Positions 56,916 to 63,912 of a stretch of DNA of 63,912 bases are shown in pieces. This DNA comes from Polaromonas eurypsychrophila. Lineage in GTDB: Bacteria > Pseudomonadota > Gammaproteobacteria > Burkholderiales > Burkholderiaceae_C. The number at the start of each line of letters is the position of its first letter. The first letter of the stretch is position 1. The position numbers were made by a program, and so were the translations under genes. The DNA lies in NCBI RefSeq assembly GCF_014641715.1, contig NZ_BMIG01000016.1:1-63912 (forward strand), written 5' to 3'. The notes below the pieces were generated by a model. That model did no database searches. It was not told the DNA's origin and was given only the letters and a program-made list of their open reading frames with translations.

Positions 56916-57755
56916 TCACATCGTCGCATCCATGGGCGCCTTGCTGACAGCCCAGGAATACAAGGCCACGAATACCAGCGCGTCAAACACCGCACCGAAG
57001 CAGATATAAAGCACCGGCATGAACAGCACCGACAGGTGTTGCATGATGAAGGCCTGCGCCAGCACCTGGTGCGGCACCATGATGGCCAGAAACGCTAAAA
57101 TCAACGCTGTGTGAAACAGCTTGACCAACAGCCCCTGGTTCAGGATGTAATACCCCACCGCCAGCATCACCGGGGTGGCCAACATCACCACATAGCCAAT
57201 CGTCATCAACTCCTCGCTGTGACGCGCAACGCTGTAAGGAAAGGCAGAAGGCGTCAGCCAGAAATACCCCAGCGTGATGAGTTGCACCACACACACAATA
57301 CGCAGCGGATACTTCAGCGGCAGGGCTGCATCGCGCATGCGCAGAGACAACATAAATCCCAGCAGGGTGACCACCGTGGTCACGATCAATGTGGTAGTAC
57401 CCGGCATCAGCGCGTCTTCGGACACGTTGGACAATACCAGCGCATATTGGCCAGCCTCGTTGAGCCGGGTGGACAGGCCAAAGGGCAGGTTCAGACCGGC
57501 GGACCAAAACAAGATGCAGTTGCGCCAGAACTCCAGCAGCAGCGGCTTGGTCCACAACAACAGGCCGCACAGCAGCAGCGGCAAGACGACCGCCTGTGTC
57601 AGCAGCCAGGGCGTGACCTTGAGCGGCGTGATGGCGCGGTGCGGACGCACCTTCACATTGCGCGCCCTCGCCTCCTTGACCATCGAGAAGGACGTATGAA
57701 AAAGTCGGTCGTGTTCACGCGCCTCGTCCGACACAGAAATAGTTTTGGAGTTCAT
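56916..57755 (-). CDS. Polytopic membrane protein of the polysaccharide operon
   Basis: The 279-residue protein has a cytosolic N-terminus of about 50 residues and six hydrophobic helices, for example TQAVVLPLLLCGLLLWTK, TTTLIVTTVVTLLGFMLSL, MTIGYVVMLATPVMLAVGYY and LSVLFMPVLYICFGAVFDAL. I do not recognise the family; no glycosyltransferase or acyltransferase motif is evident. It is the last gene of the operon, nine bases after the outer-membrane barrel gene. A role in assembly or export of the polymer is inferred from context. Confidence 0.75.
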   Translation of the reverse strand: MNSKTISVSDEAREHDRLFHTSFSMVKEARARNVKVRPHRAITPLKVTPWLLTQAVVLPLLLCGLLLWTKPLLLEFWRNCILFWSAGLNLPFGLSTRLNEAGQYALVLSNVSEDALMPGTTTLIVTTVVTLLGFMLSLRMRDAALPLKYPLRIVCVVQLITLGYFWLTPSAFPYSVARHSEELMTIGYVVMLATPVMLAVGYYILNQGLLVKLFHTALILAFLAIMVPHQVLAQAFIMQHLSVLFMPVLYICFGAVFDALVFVALYSWAVSKAPMDATM

Positions 57756-57764
57756 ATGCGTCGA

Positions 57765-58610
57765 TCAGAAGTCGTGAAAGATGCCGACCGTGACCCCACT
57801 GCGGCGGTACGACGGATTGATATAGCGGTTGACGCCAACCAGCACACCGGTGCTGGAGTTCAACCAGTGGCGCCAGCTGAGACTGGCCTCGCGGCTGTCG
57901 AAGTTGACCAGTTGCGCACCGGCGGCAACCGCCAGATAACCTTCACTGCCCCAGCCATAACGCCCGGTCACCAGGTTTTGTTTGGCCCGACCGTAGGTCA
58001 GCGCCACGAACTGCTGCTGGCTCTTAACCGAGCCAGGGTTGCTGGTGTTCATGCGCACGCCACCCTCCACGATCCACGGCGTTTCAAAATAGTAGGCCGC
58101 ACCGAGCGAGACGCTCCTGTCGGTATAACCCGTGGGCGCATCGTAGTAGCCCACCCCGACTGAGCCAACCAGATTACGCCCCGGAAGAAACTTCCGGTAC
58201 AGCGTCGCGTCCACCCGGAACTTCGGCAGATAAAAAGCGCCATCGCCCGCGCCTACGGCCACCGACCCGTGCCAGTCTTCATTGAAGGTGTAGGTGTCGC
58301 TCAGGCCGACAAACGTGCCGTCGACGCCAAATCGGTGGTTCTGCGACAACTCACCTTGCAGCACATGGGAAGGCAAGCCATAGGTCCCCCGTAGCGTGAC
58401 ATCGCGCCAGTTGCCAATTCCCCCCGAGAGATTTTGTCCGGTTGCACTGAGCTCCAGACTGCGTTGCAAGGGTGTACCGGCCGGGGCCGGCTGCGCCGGC
58501 ATCACGCCGACGCGGCTGGGCGCAGCCGTTTGGGTTTGAGTTTGGGCCAGGGCAGCGGCCATGGGTAAAAGCAAGCCCAGCAGGGCGACAACGGGACTGA
58601 TTCTGAGCAT
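57765..58610 (-). CDS. YaiO-like outer membrane beta-barrel
   Basis: The 281-residue protein starts at MLRISPVVALLGLLLPMAAA, a clear signal peptide, four bases after a strong AGGAGG. The open frame extends upstream but without a signal. The mature part has alternating beta-strands (GNWRDVTLRGTYGLPSHVLQ, FNEDWHGSVAVGAGDGAFYL) and ends in a terminal Phe (GVTVGIFHDF), typical for outer membrane barrels. The strand pattern resembles YaiO. It may be the export pore for the polymer made by the GT2 synthase. Confidence 0.8.
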   Translation of the reverse strand: MLRISPVVALLGLLLPMAAALAQTQTQTAAPSRVGVMPAQPAPAGTPLQRSLELSATGQNLSGGIGNWRDVTLRGTYGLPSHVLQGELSQNHRFGVDGTFVGLSDTYTFNEDWHGSVAVGAGDGAFYLPKFRVDATLYRKFLPGRNLVGSVGVGYYDAPTGYTDRSVSLGAAYYFETPWIVEGGVRMNTSNPGSVKSQQQFVALTYGRAKQNLVTGRYGWGSEGYLAVAAGAQLVNFDSREASLSWRHWLNSSTGVLVGVNRYINPSYRRSGVTVGIFHDF

Positions 58611-58668
58611 GAGACCTCCTGTGGAAAAATCGTTTTGAATTTGAAAATACAAACCAGACAATTGCTGC

Positions 58669-59649
58669 CTATTTGCAGTTGACGCCGGCGCTGGCAGCAC
58701 TCAGGCCCTTGGCCACCAGCAACTGGTAAGCAGTCTCGTCGGTCACCGCCCAACGCGCAGAGTGCCGCATGGGCGCCGCTTCGCGCAGCCAGCAGCTTGC
58801 GCTGGCCCTGTCGTTCTGCCGCAAAGCCAGCACAGCCAGCACGCCCCAAGGATAATCGGCCTTGCTGTGCGCAAGCCATTCTGATCGATGCGTCTGCATC
58901 CAGGCACGGTAATGCTGCCGCGCGGTGGCAGGCAGCAGCGGAAAATCCACCAGTAATGGGAAGATTTGCGCCACATGATCCGGGTAAAAGGCCGGTTTTT
59001 GCGAACGCTGCTCAAGCTGGGTAGATACCAAATACCGCTTGTCCACTGGATTCCAGAACGTAGCATGGATAGCGCTTGCCAGCTTTTCAGCCTCGACCCG
59101 CTGCGCCGGCTGCCTGCCGTTTACCTTGAGCGACCAGACTTCCAGGTTATCCATGAACAGGCCGTGCAACACCACCGGTGAAACCATGTAGATGCCGCGC
59201 GATGGCTGAAACAAATGCGCCAGGGAAGCTTGCGCAATAGAACGACTTTTTTGCCAAGCCGGATTTTTGCTCATCTTTTCCGGCATGGTGTCGAGCAAAC
59301 GCAGCCATAACGCCAGCAGCGAGTCGTCTGCATCAGCGGTTTTGCAGGAAACCCATTTTTTAACAGAGTGACGGCAGAACCGGTCAAAGGTGCCGTCAGG
59401 TTTCTGGCGGGGCAACAGCCAGTTGACGAACTTTTCGGCCGGTGCCGTGATGCCCATGCCATTGTCATACGCTAGCAGCAAGGCTTGCATGGCAAAGTAG
59501 GGGTCGGCTGAGTCGCCGCTGTGCAGCACGGTGATAGCGCCACCTGGTTCGGTATAACCGGTCAGATCCAGCACGGCGGAGGCATCTGAGGCACCAGCAT
59601 GACCCATCCAAAACAGCACGCAGCTCAAAAAGAAGCGTTTGCCCGTCAT
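58669..59649 (-). CDS. Periplasmic (alpha/alpha)6-toroid-like protein, possible glycan hydrolase or lyase
   Basis: The 326-residue protein has a signal peptide (MTGKRFFLSCVLFWMGHAGA). The mature part is helical with spaced motifs reminiscent of six-hairpin glycosidases: YFAMQALLLAYDNGMGIT, FVNWLLPRQKPDGTFDRFC, then ADADDSLLALWLRLL and PWGVLAVLALRQND. The DADD block could be catalytic, as Asp is in BcsZ-type glucanases; this is inference. Many synthase-dependent polysaccharide operons encode such an enzyme. It overlaps the upstream gene by four bases. Confidence 0.6.
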   Translation of the reverse strand: MTGKRFFLSCVLFWMGHAGASDASAVLDLTGYTEPGGAITVLHSGDSADPYFAMQALLLAYDNGMGITAPAEKFVNWLLPRQKPDGTFDRFCRHSVKKWVSCKTADADDSLLALWLRLLDTMPEKMSKNPAWQKSRSIAQASLAHLFQPSRGIYMVSPVVLHGLFMDNLEVWSLKVNGRQPAQRVEAEKLASAIHATFWNPVDKRYLVSTQLEQRSQKPAFYPDHVAQIFPLLVDFPLLPATARQHYRAWMQTHRSEWLAHSKADYPWGVLAVLALRQNDRASASCWLREAAPMRHSARWAVTDETAYQLLVAKGLSAASAGVNCK

Positions 59650-60689
59650 GCCGCTTTCACCATACCGACTTCATGCGCCCAGACGGTTCCGTGAATCGTG
59701 ACTCCATCTTCCACAATAATGTTGTTGGCGCTGACCGTCGTCTGCGCATCGGGCAGGCCGATCACCGCGCCGGCCCCGATCAGAACGTCGCTCTCCGACA
59801 CCAGCGGCCCCCAGGCACGGGCCTGCTTGAACACATAGACGCGCTTTTCGCAGGTAATCGCACCGTGCACCTCCGCGCCGTAACCTATGCTCACGCCTTC
59901 ACGCGCCTTGATGTCACCGATAACGGTGGTGCCCATGCCGATGGTCAGAAAACCCGTCACCACCAGCGAGCCGCGAAAAATGCTGTCCGGCGGCAGCGCA
60001 CAGTTTCCGCGGATCAAAAACAGCAGCGGCGTCTGTTGCACCGCGTCCGGCAATTGGGCATAACTGGCCTCTTCCGGGGTACCGGGATATGGCGTGGGCG
60101 CCGGTGCGTCGCGGGAGCCGAAGTGCAACGATGGCGCTTGCAGGCGCTCAAACCAGGTTTCGTTACCCAGCTCGATGGCGCTGCCCGCCGAAATTCGCCG
60201 AAGGGCAATGCCCTTGCGCCCCAGACGCAACACGCCACCGGCGTGCGCCCAGTCATGGATTTCGCTTTCTGCATCCAGCGCAATATCACCCGTAGCGTAA
60301 AGCGCCGAAAAAGCGGATGCCGGGCCAGCACGCAGGTCACCCTGCACATACAGCGGCTGGGTGCTTTGGATTGGCGACGGGCTGCTCAGACTGCTTCGGG
60401 AAATCATGCGTTTGGTCGCGCTGCGCCAGTCCGTTCCCTCGGAAGCGTCAGGCACAAAGTCAAACTCTTCATACCCTGTCGCCTCGCCCTGTCCCAGCTT
60501 GGCCGTAACGTCGGCATGCAGGCGCCGGGCAAAGTGGTCGATGTCGCTGGTGTAGTTGGGCGAGATCGGCAGCGACGCCAAATCGGTCGGGCGCAGCCAC
60601 TCGCGAAATGCCGGCACAAACGGCAAGGTAAGCAGCAACAGGCAGACGACCGCAAACACGGTATAGGTGAGATAACTTGAGGGCATCAT
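59646..60689 (-). CDS. Membrane-anchored polymer-forming/beta-helix protein
   Basis: The 347-residue protein has one N-terminal membrane helix (YLTYTVFAVVCLLLLTLPFV). After about residue 100 it has bactofilin- or acyltransferase-like left- or right-handed beta-helix repeats: LYVQGDLRAGPASAFSALYA, GSLVVTGFLTIGMGTTVIGD, IKAREGVSIGYGAEVHGAI and VSANNIIVEDGVTIHGTVWA. No acyltransferase His is evident. It may form a scaffold for the synthase in the envelope. It overlaps the GT2 stop by four bases. Confidence 0.7.
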   Translation of the reverse strand: MMPSSYLTYTVFAVVCLLLLTLPFVPAFREWLRPTDLASLPISPNYTSDIDHFARRLHADVTAKLGQGEATGYEEFDFVPDASEGTDWRSATKRMISRSSLSSPSPIQSTQPLYVQGDLRAGPASAFSALYATGDIALDAESEIHDWAHAGGVLRLGRKGIALRRISAGSAIELGNETWFERLQAPSLHFGSRDAPAPTPYPGTPEEASYAQLPDAVQQTPLLFLIRGNCALPPDSIFRGSLVVTGFLTIGMGTTVIGDIKAREGVSIGYGAEVHGAITCEKRVYVFKQARAWGPLVSESDVLIGAGAVIGLPDAQTTVSANNIIVEDGVTIHGTVWAHEVGMVKAA

Positions 60690-62074
60690 TTGGTCACCCC
60701 TGGGGTTCCGCGATAACGAATGGTTTTTTCCCAGACCATGTCGCGCTTGAGCACCCGGTCCAGAATGAGGCTCCAGACGGCGCCCGAGATTGCAAACAGG
60801 CTCACCAAAAAGCCCAGCATGTTGAAAGGCAGCAGCCGCAAGCGCCTGCGATTACCGTCGATCAGTACCGCCACGACAATCTCAAAAAAGGCGGCAAAAT
60901 TGCCCAGAGTGCCGTACACCATCAGCGCAAAAATCGGGATCAACTGCGACAGCAGGGAGCCAGCGTTCAGGAAATACAGGCCCAGCGCCAGGCACCAGCC
61001 CACCAGCATGACCAGCGGGATCACAAACACAAATAGCAGCAACAGTCCGTCCACGCGTTGCCCCAGGGTCAGATAAGGGCTGCTGGCAAACTGCCACCAG
61101 TAACGCGCCATCACCTGGTTGTGACCCTTGGCCCAGCGCGTCACCTGCTTGATGCGCACGCTCCATTCTTCGGGCACTTCTTCATAACATTCCGAGCGGT
61201 TGGTGTAGACGGTTTTCCAGCCGTTGAACATCAGTCTGAAGGTGATGTCGGTGTCTTCTGCCAGCGTGTCGTCATGCCAGCCACCGACTGCCTCGACCGC
61301 GGACAGACGAACGCCCCCCACGGTGCCACCGTACTGCGGCATCAGGTTCAGGTTCATGCGCGCCTGCTGGTCTACCTGGTAACCGGCTGAGCGTTCCAGA
61401 TCCAGCATCCGGGTCAGCAGGTTGGCGCCGCTGTTCACCGGCACCACGCGGCCCATCACGGCGCCAACTTCGGGGTCAAAAAACGGCGCCACCAGTTGTT
61501 TGAGCAAGCCTCTGCCGGGCACGTAGTCAGCATCAAAAATGATGGCGATGTCGCCCTCGGCAAAATGCAACGCGTCCTTGAGTGCGGCCGACTTGCCGGC
61601 CTTGCCATCCACGCGATGAAATGGCGAGATGCGTTCCGGGAAACGCGCCACATAGCTGTCGATGATGGCGCCGGTCCCGTCCTTCGAACGGTCGTTGACC
61701 GGAATGATCTTGAGCCGGTCTGCCGGATAGTCGGTGTTCAGCAGCGCTTCGATGCAGCCGGCAATGACTTTTTCTTCATTGTGGGCAGCAATAAACACCG
61801 TAATCGTCGGCCAGCGCGCCACCGCGATGTCGATGTAGGGGTGGCGTTGCACGCCGGTCAGGCGGTTCATGGTGAACATGAAATGCCGGATGCCGTAAAG
61901 CGTCATGAGCACCACGATCAGCACCAACAACGACGCCATCACGGCCGCCACCGGGTAGTCCTTGAACGTGGGCACCAGACCTTCTGCCACCGGCTGCGCA
62001 AACGCCGGCAGCGCTCCAGTGGTCAGCGTCAACACGAGGATTTTCAGCGGCAAGGCGCGAGAGTTACACAACAT
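60686..62074 (-). CDS. Processive family 2 glycosyltransferase (polysaccharide synthase)
   Basis: The 462-residue protein has an N-terminal hydrophobic segment and a membrane helix (AAVMASLLVLIVVLMTLYGI). A GT-A domain follows with ITVFIAAHNEEKVIAGCIEA, the donor/metal motif IIFDADYVPGRG, the catalytic TLAEDTDITFRL and the processivity motif KQVTRWAKGH (QXXRW-like). Several C-terminal membrane helices end it. This is the arrangement of BcsA/PgaC/HasA-like synthases. There is no PilZ domain. It sits directly downstream of wecB, so its donor may be UDP-ManNAc or UDP-GlcNAc. Confidence 0.9.
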   Translation of the reverse strand: MLCNSRALPLKILVLTLTTGALPAFAQPVAEGLVPTFKDYPVAAVMASLLVLIVVLMTLYGIRHFMFTMNRLTGVQRHPYIDIAVARWPTITVFIAAHNEEKVIAGCIEALLNTDYPADRLKIIPVNDRSKDGTGAIIDSYVARFPERISPFHRVDGKAGKSAALKDALHFAEGDIAIIFDADYVPGRGLLKQLVAPFFDPEVGAVMGRVVPVNSGANLLTRMLDLERSAGYQVDQQARMNLNLMPQYGGTVGGVRLSAVEAVGGWHDDTLAEDTDITFRLMFNGWKTVYTNRSECYEEVPEEWSVRIKQVTRWAKGHNQVMARYWWQFASSPYLTLGQRVDGLLLLFVFVIPLVMLVGWCLALGLYFLNAGSLLSQLIPIFALMVYGTLGNFAAFFEIVVAVLIDGNRRRLRLLPFNMLGFLVSLFAISGAVWSLILDRVLKRDMVWEKTIRYRGTPGVTK

Positions 62075-62094
62075 AGAGATTACTCCTGGAAAAA

Positions 62095-63246
62095 TCAGGC
62101 CAAAACGGGCTGCGGCTCAGAGACGGTCACCAGGCTTCGTTTGAGCGCGGCAACAATCTGCGCCGACGCCGTGCCGTCGCCAAACGGGTTGCCGGCCTGC
62201 GCCATGCGCGTGTAAGCCGCACTGTCGTGGGTAAGGCGGTTGACCTCCTGGACAATCGCGTGGCGCGTCGCGCCGGTCAACAGCGCGCAGCCCGCTTCAA
62301 TGGCTTCAGGCCGCTCGGTTTCGTCGCGCAGCACCAGTACCGGCACGCCGAAGGTGGGCGCTTCTTCTTGCAGGCCGCCAGAGTCGGTCAGCACCATCCA
62401 TGCATCGGACAACGCCTGCTGCATGCCGGTGTAGTCCAGCGGCTGCGTCAGCGTGACATTGGGGATGCCACCCAGAATATCGCTGACCGGCCCCTGAATC
62501 ACCGGGTTCAGGTGCACCGGAAACAGCACCTGAAGGTCGGGCTGTTGACGCGCGATGTCTGCCACCGCGTGGCAAATCTCCTGCACATCGTTGCCCCAAT
62601 TTTCACGGCGGTGCACCGTCACCAGCATGTGGCCGCGTCCCGCAACCCTCCGTTTGACGCCGCGGTGGGTACATGTCCACTGCTGGGCATCAATCACGGT
62701 ATTGCCGGTCAACTCGATAAATTCGTCGGCGATGCCTTCCGTCTGCAGCGCCACGCGGGCGCGCTGGGTTGGGGCAAAATGAAACCGCGCGAGCCGACTG
62801 ATCATCTGACGCAAGCCTTCTTCGGGGAAGGGTCGGGCCAGGTTGTAAGTGCGCAGACCGGCTTCAACATGCGCGACCGGCACCCGGTTGTAAAAGCCAA
62901 CCAGGGCCCCCTGAAAAGCACTTTCAGTGTCGCCCTGCACAATCACCAGCGACCAGTTCTGCTCGATCATGGCTGACTCGAGCTGCTGCCGACAACCGGC
63001 GCTGAACTCCAGCAGACTGCTGCCGGTCCGTGTGAGCGTAATGTCAGGCACCACGTCAAAACAAGCCAGAATCTGGCTTGCCATGTCCGCGTGCTGGCCG
63101 GTGTGCAACCACTGCACACGCGCCCAGGGCGCTTGTCGCAGCGCGTGGTAGACCGGCGCCAGCTTGATGATTTCAGGGCGTGTACCCGAAACCAGAAGAA
63201 TATTGTGAACAGCTTTTCCAGCGTCAGGCGGCGCGGAGGCAGTCAT
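62095..63246 (-). CDS. wecB: UDP-N-acetylglucosamine 2-epimerase (non-hydrolysing)
   Basis: The 383-residue protein has the family start (NILLVSGTRPEIIKLAPVYH), then GDTESAFQGALVGFYNRVPV, HVEAGLRTYNLARPFPEEGL, MLVTVHRRENWGND, and DSGGLQEEAPTFGVPVLVLR. It interconverts UDP-GlcNAc and UDP-ManNAc. It overlaps the upstream small gene by four bases and lies 20 bases from the synthase gene, so UDP-ManNAc supply to that synthase is a natural inference. Confidence 0.93.
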   Translation of the reverse strand: MTASAPPDAGKAVHNILLVSGTRPEIIKLAPVYHALRQAPWARVQWLHTGQHADMASQILACFDVVPDITLTRTGSSLLEFSAGCRQQLESAMIEQNWSLVIVQGDTESAFQGALVGFYNRVPVAHVEAGLRTYNLARPFPEEGLRQMISRLARFHFAPTQRARVALQTEGIADEFIELTGNTVIDAQQWTCTHRGVKRRVAGRGHMLVTVHRRENWGNDVQEICHAVADIARQQPDLQVLFPVHLNPVIQGPVSDILGGIPNVTLTQPLDYTGMQQALSDAWMVLTDSGGLQEEAPTFGVPVLVLRDETERPEAIEAGCALLTGATRHAIVQEVNRLTHDSAAYTRMAQAGNPFGDGTASAQIVAALKRSLVTVSEPQPVLA

Positions 63247-63536
63247 GATGGCTGCGCCATCTGCTGCGGGTGACCCATGTTGGTCGGCGTCTGCAAGTCA
63301 ACAATCATCACCAGATCGCCACCGAAGCGGCCCACCCCAAGTTCGCTCATAAGTTGATGCTCCTGCTCGGCGGAGTCCATACGCAAAAAACACAGCGCCT
63401 GGCGCTTGCCGGCCTGACTGGCCGCCAGGATGTCGAGCCGGGCGACCGAGCCATAACGCGAACACAGTGTATGAAGCGCGGGCTTGAGCGCGCTGATGTC
63501 GGCAAAGTTCTTGAGTTGATCGAATTCGTGGTGCAT
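63243..63536 (-). CDS. Small RRM-like protein heading the polysaccharide operon
   Basis: From the ATG complementary to 63534-63536 the protein has 97 residues; the upstream open frame does not look coding. The pattern LKPALHTLCSRYGSVARLDI, then GKRQALCFLRMDSAEQEHQL and GVGRFGGDLVMIVDL resembles a single RNA-recognition-motif fold. An RNP2-like strand is at RLDIL and an RNP1-like strand at QALCFLRM. Aromatic RNA-stacking residues are reduced (Phe in CFLRM). It overlaps wecB by four bases. It could be a post-transcriptional or structural regulator of the operon. Confidence 0.7.
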   Translation of the reverse strand: MHHEFDQLKNFADISALKPALHTLCSRYGSVARLDILAASQAGKRQALCFLRMDSAEQEHQLMSELGVGRFGGDLVMIVDLQTPTNMGHPQQMAQPS

Positions 63537-63912
63537 GGTTGTGAAGCGTGAAGCTTTGTGGGGTTTGTAATTTCTGTCCTCATGCAATTTATAAAAAGCC
63601 GGCTTCAGGGTTAACCTGGGGAAATACCGCCCCTCGCTGTAGGACGCCACCTTCGCCCCGCAAGCAACCGATCCGTTCCTCAAATCCAGAGGCAAAACCC
63701 ACCCGCGCAAAAAGGCCAAACAGCACTTCATGTAACCAAGTTCGCAGAACGTTCTGAGGATGTCTGTGCGGTATCGCACGTAAGCCCGATCATGAAAAAG
63801 TCCAGCAACAGGCAGTCTGCTGGCTGCAGCGTCCTACATTCACGCGCTCTGTTAGATGGCTTTTTTTTTGCATTAGGGGCGCTTCATTAATGCAGCCGTT
63901 CCAAGCAGCGCC
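63537..63912. other. Upstream region of the polysaccharide operon
   Basis: These 376 bases hold no gene I can support. Seen here are a 10-base inverted repeat with arms TGTAGGACGC (63638-63647) and GCGTCCTACA (63829-63838), a GGTTAACC palindrome near 63610, an AT-rich stretch (TTTATAAATT type) at about 63585-63597 that could contain the operon promoter, and a run of nine T at about 63857. The far right end may belong to another transcription unit outside the window. Confidence 0.5.

Noticed and set aside
56916..57755. Exosortase/archaeosortase assignment for the six-helix membrane protein
   Set aside because: It is a polytopic protein in a polysaccharide operon, but the Cys, Arg and His catalytic pattern of exosortases was not found in the right order.

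Overview
The window reads as a chromosomal segment of a betaproteobacterium of the order Burkholderiales, most likely family Comamonadaceae (Polaromonas/Rhodoferax-like). The evidence is the recognisable protein families (PhaM, DUF3567, a BCCP-carboxyltransferase fusion, OxyR next to RecG), the high GC content, and several copies of an AGCTAT...ATAGC palindrome that I associate with that family. The genus is an inference.

Region 1 (1-7.0 kb) is a type I secretion adhesin locus read leftward: a LapB-like ABC transporter, a LapC-like membrane fusion protein, a LuxR-type regulator and the 5' part of a giant LapA-like retention-module adhesin that runs off the left edge. A decayed IS3-family element (5879-7013) lies just upstream. 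Region 2 (7.1-16.4 kb) is the spc/alpha ribosomal protein operon, also leftward, from rplN to rplQ. It has a well-formed promoter before rplN, an initiator tRNA-fMet 17 nt after rplQ, and a terminator after the tRNA. The S10 cluster that often precedes rplN is absent; glycerol genes are there instead.

Region 3 (16.5-21 kb) is glycerol catabolism: glpD, a truncated glpS ATPase remnant, glpR and glpK. Region 4 (21-31.9 kb) is housekeeping: a phytase-like secreted protein, proC, ubiA, dps, oxyR, a membrane protein, recG, queA, tgt and an aldo/keto reductase. Region 5 (31.9-35.5 kb) holds a Nudix-like orphan gene bracketed by two versions of the aldo/keto reductase 3' end, a secreted Ig-like protein, and a decayed membrane/zinc-ribbon gene. 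Region 6 (35.5-56.8 kb) is mixed metabolism and regulation: FIST protein, PhaM, enoyl-CoA hydratase, MarC, FAH-family hydrolase with a divergent IclR, DUF3108, DUF3567, AbrB-like membrane protein, ChaN-like lipoprotein, class III aminotransferase, purU, LysR, glcD-like oxidase, LrgA/LrgB, the BCCP-carboxyltransferase fusion and bactofilin. It also contains a scar where a nitric oxide reductase locus was deleted (norR and norB 3' ends fused) and several extragenic palindromes.

Region 7 (56.9-63.5 kb) is a compact seven-gene leftward operon that I consider the best candidate for an undescribed system. In order it has an RRM-like small protein, a UDP-GlcNAc 2-epimerase, a processive GT2 synthase, a membrane-anchored beta-helix protein, a periplasmic (alpha/alpha)6-like protein, a YaiO-like outer-membrane barrel and a polytopic membrane protein. 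It looks like a synthase-dependent exopolysaccharide pathway. With the LapA-type adhesin and the PHA granule protein, the window is rich in surface and storage polymer functions, and gene decay (IS, nor, glpS, zinc-ribbon gene, frameshifted small gene) is a recurring theme.
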